The notes under the pieces are model-generated. The model saw nothing but the letters and a program-made list of their open reading frames with translations. It was not told the DNA's origin and ran no database searches. This document shows positions 18,901-28,344 of a DNA stretch of 64,000 bases, one piece after another (the first letter of the stretch is position 1; each line of letters starts with the position of its first letter). The DNA is from Hoyosella levis. GTDB taxonomy: Bacteria > Actinomycetota > Actinomycetes > Mycobacteriales > Mycobacteriaceae. Made by a program: the position numbers and the translations under genes. Where the stretch lies: positions 33,857 through 97,856 of the forward strand of contig NZ_BQYM01000014.1 in NCBI RefSeq assembly GCF_026008515.1, in the 5' to 3' direction.

Positions 18901-21900
18901 CACCGATTCCGGTGTCGCGGCGGGCCAGGTGGCCATCGGCTCGGTCAAGTCCCAGATCGGCCACACCAAGTGCGCCGCGGGTCTTGCCGGGCTCATCAAG
19001 GTCGCCCTGGCCATCCACACCGGCGTGAAGCCGCCCACCCTGCACGTGCGCAGCCCCAACCCGGCCTGGCAGGAGGGCAGCAGCCCCTTCGTGTTCAACG
19101 CCGAGCCACTGCCGTGGGAGAAGCACCCCTCCGAGCGCATCGCCGGAGTGAGCGCCTTCGGCTTCGGCGGCACCAACTTCCACGCCGTGCTTCGCGGCCA
19201 CGCCCGCAATGTCGCGCCCGCCCATGCCTGCAATGACTGGCCCGTCGAGCTGTTCACCTTCCGCGCCGCGAGCCGGGACAAGGCCCTCGACGAAGCACGC
19301 GGCCTGCTCGCAAGGATCGATGCCTCGAGCAGCGCGGACTGGACCGTCCGGGACTGGGCATTCGCGGCAGCCCAGAAAGCCGATGCCTCGGCAGCGCGGG
19401 GCGAGCCCACCTGGATCGCGTTCGTCGCCGCCAGCACAAACGAGCTGCACCGCACCCTCACGGCCATCGCCAGCGGCGAGCCCGCCAAGGCCGTGCACGA
19501 GCGCGTGGACGACACGATCAATAGCGGCAAGGTCGCGTTCCTGTTCCCCGGCCAGGGCAGCCAGCGCCCCCGGATGGGCGCCGGCCTGATGGTCGCGTTC
19601 CCCGAGCTCCAGCATCACCTGCAACGCGGCGAGCGCTACGCCCGCGCGCTCTACCCGCCGGCCGCGTTCACCAAGGAGACCGCGGACCGCCAGCGCGCCG
19701 CCATCACCGACACCACCGTCGCGCAGCCCGCCCTCGGGATGGTGGAAATGGCGTTCCATGACGTGGTGCGCCGCGCGGGCATCACCCCCGACATGGTTGC
19801 CGGGCACAGCTACGGGGAGCTCGCGGCGCTCGCCGCGGCCGGGGTCATCGACCCGGGCACCCTGCTCGAGCTGAGCGCCGCGCGCGCCACCGCCATCGCC
19901 GAGGCAGCCGACGAGCTCGCCGACCGGGGCGCCATGGCCGCGGTATCGGCGACAGCGCAGGACGTCGCCTCGGCCCTCGCCGCGGCCGGGCTCGAGGGCG
20001 ACGTGGTGATCGCCAACGACAACGCCCCGCGGCAGAATGTCATCTCCGGACCCACCCCAGCCATCGATGCCGCCGTCGCCGCGCTCAAGTCCGCGGGCCT
20101 CTCGGTCACCCGGCTCAACGTCTCCTGCGCGTTCCACAGCCCCGTCGTGGCGTCGGCGAGCGCCACCTTCGCGAAGCATCTCGCCAGCACCCGCTTCTAC
20201 GCGGCCGATGTGCCGGTGTATGCCAACACCACCGCAGCCGTGCACGACGACGATGCCGATGCGGTGCGGCGCGGGCTCGCCGAGCAGATCAGCGCGCCCG
20301 TTCGGTTCCGCGAGCAGATCCAGGCCATGCATGACGACGGCGCGCGGATCTTCATCGAGGTCGGCCCCGGACGGGTGCTCACCAAGCTCACAGGCGCCAT
20401 CCTCGGCGAGCAGGCCCACGTGGCCATCCCGCTCGACGATGGACAGAGCTCGGGGCTGCGCGGTCTCCTCGAGGGCTTCGCGCGGCTCGCTGCCGCCGGT
20501 GCGGACCTGCGCACCGAGTGGCTCTTCGAGGGCCGCGGCGCCGTGGCGCCCGACCCCGCGACGACAGTGAAGCGCCCCGGCTGGACCGTGGACGGCCACC
20601 TCGTGCGCACTGCTGATGGTTCCATCCCCGAGGGCGCGCTCGCCCCGGCAACCCCCGTGAGAATAGGTCCCATGACACACGCCTCGTCCGGAGCAGAAGC
20701 GCTTATCACCGAGTTCCTCCGCAACAGCCGCGAGATGGTCGCCGCGCAGCGGGACGTGCTCCTCGGCTACCTCGGGACCGAAGCTGCCCTGCCGCACAAT
20801 GGCTACCGCCATGCCGCTCCCGCTTACCTAGCGCCGGAGATCGCCGCGACGGCACCCGCATCCCAGGAGCCCGCATCCCAGGCACCCGCGCCGTCGTCCG
20901 AGCTGTCCTCCGGGCCAGCCCAGCCCGAGCAGCCGGTCGCCCACACCGAGGAGACCGTGCTCGCCAAGGTGTTCGACGTGATCGGCCGCCGCACCGGCTA
21001 CCCCGTGGAGATGATCGAGCCGGATCTCGACCTCGAGGCCGATCTCAGCGTCGACTCGATCAAGCGCGCCGAGATCGCCGGGGAGCTTGCTTCCGAGCTA
21101 GGCCTGACCGGTGGCGATGATAGCGAGCTGGAGGAAGTATCCCGCGCGCGCACCGCCGCGGCCATCGCCGCCCTGCTCGTTGCGAAGCTCAACGGGGAAA
21201 CCGGGCCCGCCGCCGTTGCCACTCCTGCGCCGGCCAGCGCTGCCAGCCCCGCTGACCTGACCGCCCCCGATGCCTCGGCAATCGTGACGGCCCCGCAGCG
21301 CCTCATCATGCGGCACGTGCCACTCGAACCGCTCTCCGCCACACCAGAGGTGGCCGGCCAGCGCGTGCTCATCGTCGGCTCAGGCTCCCTCGCCGAGGCC
21401 CTCGCCATCCAGCTGCGTGCCCACGGCGCGACCGCGACCATCGCGCCCGCCACCTTCGCAGACATCCGCGACGCGCTCGCCACGCCCGTCGAGGGAGTCT
21501 TCTACCTCGCCAGCACCACGCGTGACTCCGCCCCCGCGCTGCCCGACGCTTTTCCCCTCCTGCGAGAGCTCATTGCCGCCTCTCCCCGGTGGCTCCTCGC
21601 CGCCGGGCCCGGCGAGGGACTTCGCGGCTTCTTCCGCACCGTCGCCCGCGAGTACCCCGAACTGCACGCCACCGTCATCGAATCCACCGAGACCGGTCCC
21701 GCGCTCCTCGCCACCGAACTGATCACCGAGACCGCCGCCGGGCCGGGCCAGCCCGTCGTCCTGCTCGACGCTGGCACCCGCTCGGGCCTCGCTCTGCAGC
21801 CCACCAGCCTGGGCACCGTCGCTACCGCAGGTGCCGGGCCCAGCGGCGATGGCACCGCCGAGGCCACCGCGCTCGGCCTCGACCAGGACTCCGTGGTGCT

Positions 21901-22726
21901 GCTCGTCGGTGGCGCCCGCGGCATCACCGCCCGCTTCGCCACCACGCTCGCTGCCGCGAGCCGCTGCCACATCGAGCTCGTCGGCCGTACCCCGCTCGCG
22001 GCCGAGCCCGACGATCCACGCATCCATGAAGCAACCACCGCAGCGGAACTGCGGGCCGCGCTCATTGCCACCGGCCAGCGCTCGCCCGCGGGCATCGAGA
22101 CCACGATCAACCAGCTCCTCGCCGCCCGCGAGGTCCGCGGCACCCTCCAGCGCCTCCGCGACCTCGGCGCCACCGTCCACTACCGATCCACCGACATCCG
22201 CGATGCCGAGGCCGTCACCGAGCTTGTCACCAGCATCCACGCCGAGCATGGCCGCATCGACGGCATCGTCTACGCGGCCGGGGTCATCGAGGACAAGCTC
22301 ATCGCCGACAAGGCCCCCGAGTCGTTCGCACGAGTGTTCACGACCAAGGTCGATGGAGCGCGGCTGCTCATCACCGCCGCCGAGGAGCTCGCCAACGGCC
22401 CGCGGTTCCTCGTGTTCTTCGGCAGCATTGCCGCCGTCCTCGGCAACCGTGGTCAATCCGACTACGCCGCCGCCAACGATGAGCTCGAGACCCTCGGCCG
22501 CAACTGGACCGTCGCGGGGAAGCGCCGTGGCCTCACCGTCCACTGGGGCCCCTGGGCGCCCACGGGGGAGAACAATGGCATGGTCACCCCTGAGCTGATG
22601 CGCACCTACGCCAAGCGGGGCGTCGCCCTCATCGACCCCGAGGAAGGCACCACCAGCCTGCTTCGCGAGCTCGCCTGGGGAGACGAGAACGAGCCATCCG
22701 TCGTCTACACCGCGTCCGAGTGGTGA
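15935..22726 (+). CDS. PUFA-synthase-like type I polyketide synthase, ER-KS-AT-ACP-KR (2263 aa)
   Basis: Domains in order: two nitronate-monooxygenase/PfaD-like FMN barrels (about residues 6-270, the first degenerate, and 285-580 with GAECGGHVGP); ketosynthase (650-1090, Cys in DAACASSL near 835, His in EAHGTGT and IGHTKCAAG); acyltransferase (1200-1490, FPGQGSQ, Ser in GHSYGE near 1292, AFHSPVV); one acyl carrier domain (1670-1745, LSVDSIKR, Ser near 1708); ketoreductase (structural half 1790-1970, catalytic half 1985-2240, GGARGI and SDYAAAND). All catalytic residues I can check are present. PfaD-type barrels act as enoyl reductase in PUFA synthases, so the protein should extend, keto-reduce and enoyl-reduce a chain. 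ATG 15935 has a weak GAGG site; GTG 15923 is an alternative. Confidence 0.93.
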   Translation: MRNADTNDEQVLAMTPLRRPNARIVTAACHAGAHGILDLGRGSSLARRELAVAAAAIPGGFGVRISDDCSLGADALPDEAVTVVLGVDALDRAPEFEGRRVLVEATSIEQAREAHRAGADGIIARGCEAGGPAGTTSSFVLLQQVCSDETIDIPIWLAGGIGPDTAAAAVMGGARGVVLDVQLALLRESTIAAEERGVLAGLDGSESVIEDGQRVVRRALRRSDGTGLVLPVGEDAYLAQVFASRFETVPAAIRAILDSIAAAVDAPGRDLAREVLDEGSPLADALGTALPLAQGPMTRVSDHPRFAAAVAEAGALPFIALAVNSGARSQEILTATKELVGDRPWGVGILGFADAQLREEQLDAVLATRPSHAIIAGGRPAQASRLEAEGISTFLHVPSPGLLRQFLGGGARKFIFEGAECGGHVGPRHSFPLWQAQIGELQQFLGAHPDAATRIEVFFAGGIHDSRSAAMVAALARPLTEAGVRIGLLAGTAYLFTEEAVESGAIVPGFQRHVVEATRTVLLETAPGHATRCVDSQFAAEFARTRTELQQQGVPDRELWEKLEQLNIGRLRVASKGVDRSGGQLVEVSAEQQLHDGMFMAGDVALLRDSVTTVSALHDSLTSGAAEWYAKRGRELGIDPASAPEPEPLDIAIVGMAAMFPQAPTLSTFWSNILAGVDSVTEVPASRWDPAVYFNADGGDGKTPSKWGGFLPPIPFDPLRFGIPPRSLGSIEPTQLLALEVADQALRDAGYDTRPFDRQRTAVIFGAEAGSDLSNAGVLRNVLPSYIGDLPPELDAQLPRLTEDSFPGVLANVISGRIANRLNLGGANYTVDAACASSLAALDASCKELVAGGADTVLCGGVDLHNGINDYLMFASVHALSATGRSATFDSSADGIALGEGAGCVVLKRLADAERDGDRVYAVIRGVGSASDGRSLGLTAPRPEGQRAALERAYRNAGESPSTVGLVEAHGTGTVVGDRTELTTLTNLFTDSGVAAGQVAIGSVKSQIGHTKCAAGLAGLIKVALAIHTGVKPPTLHVRSPNPAWQEGSSPFVFNAEPLPWEKHPSERIAGVSAFGFGGTNFHAVLRGHARNVAPAHACNDWPVELFTFRAASRDKALDEARGLLARIDASSSADWTVRDWAFAAAQKADASAARGEPTWIAFVAASTNELHRTLTAIASGEPAKAVHERVDDTINSGKVAFLFPGQGSQRPRMGAGLMVAFPELQHHLQRGERYARALYPPAAFTKETADRQRAAITDTTVAQPALGMVEMAFHDVVRRAGITPDMVAGHSYGELAALAAAGVIDPGTLLELSAARATAIAEAADELADRGAMAAVSATAQDVASALAAAGLEGDVVIANDNAPRQNVISGPTPAIDAAVAALKSAGLSVTRLNVSCAFHSPVVASASATFAKHLASTRFYAADVPVYANTTAAVHDDDADAVRRGLAEQISAPVRFREQIQAMHDDGARIFIEVGPGRVLTKLTGAILGEQAHVAIPLDDGQSSGLRGLLEGFARLAAAGADLRTEWLFEGRGAVAPDPATTVKRPGWTVDGHLVRTADGSIPEGALAPATPVRIGPMTHASSGAEALITEFLRNSREMVAAQRDVLLGYLGTEAALPHNGYRHAAPAYLAPEIAATAPASQEPASQAPAPSSELSSGPAQPEQPVAHTEETVLAKVFDVIGRRTGYPVEMIEPDLDLEADLSVDSIKRAEIAGELASELGLTGGDDSELEEVSRARTAAAIAALLVAKLNGETGPAAVATPAPASAASPADLTAPDASAIVTAPQRLIMRHVPLEPLSATPEVAGQRVLIVGSGSLAEALAIQLRAHGATATIAPATFADIRDALATPVEGVFYLASTTRDSAPALPDAFPLLRELIAASPRWLLAAGPGEGLRGFFRTVAREYPELHATVIESTETGPALLATELITETAAGPGQPVVLLDAGTRSGLALQPTSLGTVATAGAGPSGDGTAEATALGLDQDSVVLLVGGARGITARFATTLAAASRCHIELVGRTPLAAEPDDPRIHEATTAAELRAALIATGQRSPAGIETTINQLLAAREVRGTLQRLRDLGATVHYRSTDIRDAEAVTELVTSIHAEHGRIDGIVYAAGVIEDKLIADKAPESFARVFTTKVDGARLLITAAEELANGPRFLVFFGSIAAVLGNRGQSDYAAANDELETLGRNWTVAGKRRGLTVHWGPWAPTGENNGMVTPELMRTYAKRGVALIDPEEGTTSLLRELAWGDENEPSVVYTASEW

Positions 22727-25700
22727 CCCCGGCAGTGACCCATCAGCCGGTGGCCATCGTCGGCATGGGCGCGCTGTTCCCCGGAGCGAGCAACCTCGCC
22801 GAGTACTGGAACAACCTCGTGCGCGGCGTGGATAGCGTCACCGATGTGCCCGCGGACCGGTGGGACGAATCGCTCTACGATCCGGCTGCCCGCGATCATC
22901 CCCGCGCCGATGCCTTCTACTGCCGGCGCGGCGGATTCGTCGAGGCCGACATCGACCCGGCGCGATTCGGGATCATGCCCAACAGCGTCGACGACATCGA
23001 GCCCGACCAGCTGATCGCCCTGCGCGTCGCCGCCGATGCCATCGATGACGCCGGTGGCAACGGCGCGCTGCCGCACGACAGGTCCCGCATCGGCGTGGTC
23101 CTCGGGCGCGGCGGCTACCTCACGCCTGGCCTTGTGCGCCTCGACCAGCAGGTGCGCACCGCCCACCAGCTCGTCCGCACCCTCGGCGAGATCATGCCGG
23201 ACATGACGGGCGAGCAACTGCAGCAGGTCAAGGAAGCCTTCCAGGCACAGCTGCGCCCGCCCACCTCGGACGCGGCGATCGGGCTCGTGCCGAACCTCTC
23301 CGCCTCGCGCATCGCCAACCGGCTCGACCTGCGCGGTCCCGCCTACACCGTCGACGCCGCGTGCGCCTCCTCCCTCGTTGCCATCGACCAGGCCATCGCC
23401 GAGCTCGCCAGCGGCCGCTGCGACATGATGCTCGCAGGCGGGGTCCACCATTGCCACGATGTCACGCTGTGGAGCGTGTTCAACCAGCTCGGCGCCCTCT
23501 CCCCGGCACAACAGATCCGCCCCTTCGATGCCCGCGCCGACGGTGTCCTCATCGGCGAGGGCACCGGCATCATCGCGCTCAAGCGCCTCGCCGATGCCGA
23601 GCGCGACGGGGACCGCGTCTACGCCGTCATCACCGGAACCGGCGTGGCCAGCGACGGGCGCACCGCCAGCTTGTTCAACCCCGACCCCTCCGGCCAGGTC
23701 ACCGCCGTGCAGCGGGCCTGGGAGGCTGCCGCGCTCGACCCCACCGCGCCCGGAGCGATCGGCCTGCTCGAGGCCCACGGCACCGGGACCGTCGCCGGCG
23801 ACAGCGCCGAGCTCCGCACCCTCGCCGAGGTATTCGGCACCCACGCCGCCAGCGAGCAGCAACCCGTGATCGGCACCGTCAAGTCCATGATCGGCCACGC
23901 GATGCCCGCCGCCGGGGCAGCGGGGATCATCAAGGCTGCACTGGCCCTGCACCACCGCACATTGCTGCCCACGCTGCACTGCGAGCAGCCCCACGCCATG
24001 CTGTCAGCCTCCCGCTTCGCGCCCATCGCCGAGGCCCGGCCCTGGCAGCAGCACGCCACCGGGCAGGCACGTCGCGCTGGGGTCAACGCCTTCGGCTTCG
24101 GCGGCATCAACGCCCACATCATTCTCGAGGAAGCACCGGCCCGCGCCACGACCATCACCGTGCGCGAGCCGCGCCGCATCCTTCGCCTCGCCGCGCCCAC
24201 TGCCGCTGATCTCGCCACTGCCCTCGACGTGCCCGATGCAGACTTGCTCGCCACCACCGCAATGGGTTCCGGCCCCGCCCGCATTGCCATCGACGAGCCC
24301 ACCCCCAAGCGCCTCAACCTCGCGCGCAAGGCTGTCGCGCGGGGCGTCCCGTGGCGCGGCCGCTCCAGCATGTGGTTCACCCCGGCACCGCTGCTCGGAC
24401 CAGGGGGCGGCAAGATCGCCATGGTGTTCCCTGGCCTCGAGGCGGAGTTCGCCCCCGACGTCACCGAGGTCGCCCGCGAGCTCGGCATGGAGCTCGGCGG
24501 TACGTCGATGAGCACCGAGCATCTCGGGGCCCACGGTGCAGCGGTGTTCCAGCTCGGCCGGGTGCTGCATCGCGCGCTCACCGAGCGCGGAGTCACCGCC
24601 GGAGCGCTCGCCGGGCATAGCGTGGGCGAATGGTCCGCCATGACCCAGGGCGGCATGTTCGACAAATCCGAGATCGACACGTTCCTCGATCGGTTCGACC
24701 CCGCCTCGATCACCGTTCCCGGTGTCGAGTTCGCCGTCATCGGCACCACCGCCGCCCGCGTGCGCGAGGCACTGCACGCCTCGCCCGAGGTGGTCCTCTC
24801 GCACGACAACGCCCCCAACCAGTCCATGGTGTGCGGCCCGGGCAAGGCCGTCACCGCGCTCGTCGAGCAGTTCCGCGCCGAGGGCATCATCAGCCAGGTC
24901 CTGCCCTTCCAGTCCGGCTTCCACACCCCGATGCTGATCCCGTTCCTCGAACCGATCATCCGGGACCTCGACGCGTTGACCATCCGCGCGTCGACCGTGC
25001 CGGTCTGGTCCGCCACCACCACCGAGCCGTTCCCTGCCGATCCCATCGAGATCCGGGCGATCTACCTGCGGCACCTCGTGGAGACCGTGCGCTTCCGCGA
25101 GCTCATCACCCGCATGCACGACGCGGGCAACAGTGTGTTCATCCAGATGGGCACCGGGCAGGTCAGCGCGCTCATCGGTGACATCCTCCACGACCGCGAG
25201 CACCTGGCCATTCCCGCGCACACCGCGAAGGCCAGTTCCGCTGATCAGCTCGACCGGGTGATGGCCGCGCTCTGGGTGGAGGGCCACCACGCCGGGACAG
25301 AAGCACCGGCCGCGCGGCAAGGCCGGCGCATGTCCATTGCCATGGGTGGCCCGCTGGTGAGCATCCCGATGGCGCAACGCGCTAGCCTCGCATCCCAACC
25401 AAGGTTGACCCCGGCCAGTGCTAGCCAGCTCGAGGGCGTGCCCGCCGCCAGCGCGTGGGGGGCGGAGTTCTCCGCGCTCGTCGCCGACACCCAGCGCGTT
25501 GCCCGCGAGCTCATGACGGCTGCCTCCGCGCCCGCAGCCGCGAGGCCCGCCACGCCCCGTGTGCGGCCAGCCGCGCGCGCCCCGCATTCACCCGCTCAGC
25601 AGCCTCCCGCGCCGCAACCGCCTGGTCCGCGACCGATCCAGCCCTCGCGCACAACCCTCGATGTGTCGCTGGAAGCGATGCCGTACCTGATCGACCACAG

Positions 25701-27189
25701 CTTCTTCAAGATGCCCGACGGCTGGCCCGTCGACGAGGACCGCTGGCCCGTCGTGCCCGCGACGACCCTCGTGCACCACATGATGGAGCACGCGAGCCGC
25801 AGCGCGCCCGGATGCCTGCCCGTGGCGCTGACCGATGTGCGGTTCCAGAAATGGCTGCCTGTCATCCCATCCGTCACCGTGCCGATCACCGTCGAGCCGG
25901 AGGACGCCACGACGGTCAATGTCACCCTGCAGGGCCATGCCCGCGCCCGCATCGCCGTTGGCAACCAGTACCCCGCGCAGCCCGGGATCTGGCGCGTCGA
26001 CCCCAGCACCGAGCATCCTCCGACCGACGAGGCCCACGAGCTCTACACCCGCCGCTGGATGTTCCACGGGCCCCGGTTCCAGGGCGTCACCGAGCTCACC
26101 GCCATCGGCGACCGGCACGTCCGGGGCCTCCTGCGCACGCCTGCCGCCCCCGGGGCATTGCTCGACAACGCCGGGCAGCTCCTCGGCTACTGGGTGCAGA
26201 CCACCATGACCGAGCGCTCCACCGTCTTCCCCGTGGGCATGGACCGCATCGAGTTCCACAGCGCCCACCCGGAGCCCGGCAGCATCGTTGAATGCACCAT
26301 CCTTATCCGCGAGGTCACCCACCAGGCCGTCACCGCCGACATCCAGCTGATCACCGGCGGCACCGTGTGGGCGCAGATCACCGGCTGGCAGGATCGTCGC
26401 TTCGATTCCAACCCCGCCATCCGTGCCACGGACTGCGCGCCCGAGCACAACACCCTCGCCACGTTGCATCCCGAGGGCTGGGCCGAGGTCGCCGAGATGT
26501 GGCCGGATCTCGCCACTCGCGAGCTCGTGGTGCGCAAGATGCTCGGCGCCACCGAGCGGGACCAGTACGCGGTCGTGCCGCCGCGCCGCAAGCGGCAATG
26601 GCTGCTCGGACGCATCGCCGCCAAGGACGCCATCCGGCAACTGCTGTGGCAAACCGAGGACGCCGGGATCTTCCCGCAGGAGATCGAGATCGGCAATGCC
26701 GGCAGCGGGGCACCGTTCGCCATCGGCACCCACGGTCGCTCGCTGCCGCCGCTGGCCGTTTCGATCGCGCACTGCGCCGAGCTTGGCGTGGCCATCGCCG
26801 CGAGCGGCCCCTGCGGCATCGATGTCGAGGAAGTCCTGGAACGAGACGCCACCACGGAGAACGCGGCGCTGACTGACCGTGAGCTCGAACTGCTCGACGT
26901 GCTCGCTGGCAGCGAGGCCAACGATCGGGCGCTGTGGTTCACGCGCTTCTGGACCGCGAAGGAAGCCGTCGCCAAGAAGCTCGGCACCGGCTTGGACGGC
27001 GCTCCCAAGCAGTTCGAGGTCATCGCCGCCAACCAGGCCAGTCTCATCGTGCGCCACCAGGGCATCGAGCATCAGGTGCGCACGACGGTCACCCGCAACC
27101 CGCAACCCTTGCCGCCACGCACCTATGTGGTGGCCTGGACCGAGCATTCCGGGACCCGCCACACCGACGAGGGGACAGAAAACCCATGA
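22723..27189 (+). CDS. PUFA-synthase-like protein KS-AT-DH-PPTase (1488 aa)
   Basis: Starts at GTG overlapping the previous stop (GTGA). Domains: ketosynthase (about 8-472, Cys in DAACASSL near 214, His in EAHGTGT and MIGHAMPAAG, so catalytically complete); acyltransferase (565-830, Ser in GHSVGE near 633, SGFHTPM); a Pro/Ala-rich linker (840-975); a hot-dog dehydratase region of the PKS type (980-1230, His near 992 in IDHSFFKMPDGWP, Asp in LLDNAGQLL); a C-terminal Sfp-type phosphopantetheinyl transferase (1265-1465, CGIDVEEV and FWTAKEAVAKK). It complements the upstream protein by supplying dehydration and activation of the carrier domains. The layout is like PfaC with a built-in PfaE. Certain as to domains, product unknown. 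Confidence 0.93.
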   Translation: MTPAVTHQPVAIVGMGALFPGASNLAEYWNNLVRGVDSVTDVPADRWDESLYDPAARDHPRADAFYCRRGGFVEADIDPARFGIMPNSVDDIEPDQLIALRVAADAIDDAGGNGALPHDRSRIGVVLGRGGYLTPGLVRLDQQVRTAHQLVRTLGEIMPDMTGEQLQQVKEAFQAQLRPPTSDAAIGLVPNLSASRIANRLDLRGPAYTVDAACASSLVAIDQAIAELASGRCDMMLAGGVHHCHDVTLWSVFNQLGALSPAQQIRPFDARADGVLIGEGTGIIALKRLADAERDGDRVYAVITGTGVASDGRTASLFNPDPSGQVTAVQRAWEAAALDPTAPGAIGLLEAHGTGTVAGDSAELRTLAEVFGTHAASEQQPVIGTVKSMIGHAMPAAGAAGIIKAALALHHRTLLPTLHCEQPHAMLSASRFAPIAEARPWQQHATGQARRAGVNAFGFGGINAHIILEEAPARATTITVREPRRILRLAAPTAADLATALDVPDADLLATTAMGSGPARIAIDEPTPKRLNLARKAVARGVPWRGRSSMWFTPAPLLGPGGGKIAMVFPGLEAEFAPDVTEVARELGMELGGTSMSTEHLGAHGAAVFQLGRVLHRALTERGVTAGALAGHSVGEWSAMTQGGMFDKSEIDTFLDRFDPASITVPGVEFAVIGTTAARVREALHASPEVVLSHDNAPNQSMVCGPGKAVTALVEQFRAEGIISQVLPFQSGFHTPMLIPFLEPIIRDLDALTIRASTVPVWSATTTEPFPADPIEIRAIYLRHLVETVRFRELITRMHDAGNSVFIQMGTGQVSALIGDILHDREHLAIPAHTAKASSADQLDRVMAALWVEGHHAGTEAPAARQGRRMSIAMGGPLVSIPMAQRASLASQPRLTPASASQLEGVPAASAWGAEFSALVADTQRVARELMTAASAPAAARPATPRVRPAARAPHSPAQQPPAPQPPGPRPIQPSRTTLDVSLEAMPYLIDHSFFKMPDGWPVDEDRWPVVPATTLVHHMMEHASRSAPGCLPVALTDVRFQKWLPVIPSVTVPITVEPEDATTVNVTLQGHARARIAVGNQYPAQPGIWRVDPSTEHPPTDEAHELYTRRWMFHGPRFQGVTELTAIGDRHVRGLLRTPAAPGALLDNAGQLLGYWVQTTMTERSTVFPVGMDRIEFHSAHPEPGSIVECTILIREVTHQAVTADIQLITGGTVWAQITGWQDRRFDSNPAIRATDCAPEHNTLATLHPEGWAEVAEMWPDLATRELVVRKMLGATERDQYAVVPPRRKRQWLLGRIAAKDAIRQLLWQTEDAGIFPQEIEIGNAGSGAPFAIGTHGRSLPPLAVSIAHCAELGVAIAASGPCGIDVEEVLERDATTENAALTDRELELLDVLAGSEANDRALWFTRFWTAKEAVAKKLGTGLDGAPKQFEVIAANQASLIVRHQGIEHQVRTTVTRNPQPLPPRTYVVAWTEHSGTRHTDEGTENP

Positions 27190-27536
27190 GCAATAATCCA
27201 GCGACCGAAACCCTCAGCGAGGACGAGGTATTCGACGCGATCGTCGGCATGCTGGCCGACATGCTCGAGCTGTTCGACGTCGATCCCAGCGACGTCACCC
27301 GCGAGACCGAGTTCCACGATGATCTCGAGATGGAGAGCATCGACCTCGTGGCGCTGTCCGGCCTGCTGCGCGAGCGATGGGGCGATCGCGTGAACTTCGC
27401 GCAGTTCATCGCAGGCATGGAGCTCGAGCAGATCATGCACGTCACCGTCGGGCAGCTTGTGGATTTCGTCGTCGAGAGCCTCAACAGCACCGAGGCCGAC
27501 GCACCAGCGGAGCAGCCAGCGGGGGAGCAGGCGTGA
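27186..27536 (+). CDS. discrete acyl carrier protein
   Basis: 116-aa acidic carrier protein. The phosphopantetheine attachment serine lies in the variant motif DDLEMESIDLVAL (usual form DSL), followed by the helix LSGLLRERWGDRVNF. The core is about 85 residues, with a disordered acidic C-terminal tail (ADAPAEQPAGEQA). Its ATG overlaps the stop of the KS-AT-DH-PPTase gene by 4 bp, so it is made in step with the synthase. It could load a starter unit or carry the finished chain to the hydrolase or glycosyltransferase; sequence alone does not decide. Confidence 0.92.
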   Translation: MSNNPATETLSEDEVFDAIVGMLADMLELFDVDPSDVTRETEFHDDLEMESIDLVALSGLLRERWGDRVNFAQFIAGMELEQIMHVTVGQLVDFVVESLNSTEADAPAEQPAGEQA

Positions 27537-28342
27537 ACAAGGTCACCGTCGGCGACATCGAAGTCCACGTGCAGCGCATGGGGCCCACCGACACGGGCGT
27601 CACCGTTGTCCTGCTGCACGGCCTGCTCTATGACAGCCTCGCGAGCTACTACTTCACCGTGGGGCCCGCGCTGGCCGAGCTGGGCGTTGACGTTGTCATG
27701 TATGACCTGCGCGGCCACGGCCGCACCACCCGCCCCGCCACCGGCTACCAGCTCGAGCACTTCGTCGACGATCTCGACGGGCTCCTCGACGCGCTGGGCA
27801 TCACTTGGCCGGTGCACCTCGTCGGCAACTCCTTCGGCGGCACCATCGCCTTCGGGTTCGCCGCCGCGCACCCCGAGCGCACCGCCAGCATCCTGTTCAT
27901 GGAGGCCGAGCCGCCAGTCCAGCAGTGGGCCACTCACATCAACGAGGGCCTCAACGACGCCGTGGAGCGGCTCAGTGCCGAGGGCGCGTTCGAGCACATC
28001 GCCACCCACCACGGCTCCCACCCGGCCCGGCTATCCAAGGCCGCCTACAAGATCCTCGAGACCACCAGCATCGTCGCGGACATCCCCGCCAGCCGCCTCA
28101 TCAACGAGGACCTCACCGACATCACCTGTCCCGTGCTGGGCGTGTTCGGCACCCAGACCGGGCTGTCCTACCAGGTCGAGCTGCTGCGTGGGAAGCTCGC
28201 CGCGTTCGAGGCCCGCATCCTCGACGGCATGGGCCACTCCGTGCTCGTGGAGAAGCCCGCCCTCACCCGCACCCTCGTCGCTGACTGGCTGTTCGGCGGC
28301 CACCAGGCCACGCTCGGCGAGGCACACCAGATCGGCGCCTGA
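27533..28342 (+). CDS. alpha/beta hydrolase, probable thioesterase/esterase of the lipid operon
   Basis: 269-aa alpha/beta-hydrolase with the oxyanion segment VVLLHGLLYD, DLRGHGRTTRP, nucleophile elbow GNSFGG, an acid candidate in VFGTQTG or neighbouring strand, and the catalytic His in DGMGHSVL. No signal peptide, so it acts in the cytoplasm. The GTG start overlaps the stop of the acyl carrier gene (GTGA). Position directly after a carrier protein and a synthase that has no thioesterase domain makes release of the product from the carrier the most likely job. A biosynthetic acyltransferase role cannot be excluded. Confidence 0.88.
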   Translation: MNKVTVGDIEVHVQRMGPTDTGVTVVLLHGLLYDSLASYYFTVGPALAELGVDVVMYDLRGHGRTTRPATGYQLEHFVDDLDGLLDALGITWPVHLVGNSFGGTIAFGFAAAHPERTASILFMEAEPPVQQWATHINEGLNDAVERLSAEGAFEHIATHHGSHPARLSKAAYKILETTSIVADIPASRLINEDLTDITCPVLGVFGTQTGLSYQVELLRGKLAAFEARILDGMGHSVLVEKPALTRTLVADWLFGGHQATLGEAHQIGA

Positions 28343-28344
28343 CA

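Noticed and set aside
17753..20812. 1019-codon open frame antisense to the first giant synthase
   Set aside because: Typical mirror frame in very GC-rich coding DNA; low-complexity Gly/Glu/Arg translation, no recognisable domains, and the sense strand encodes KS and AT with intact motifs.
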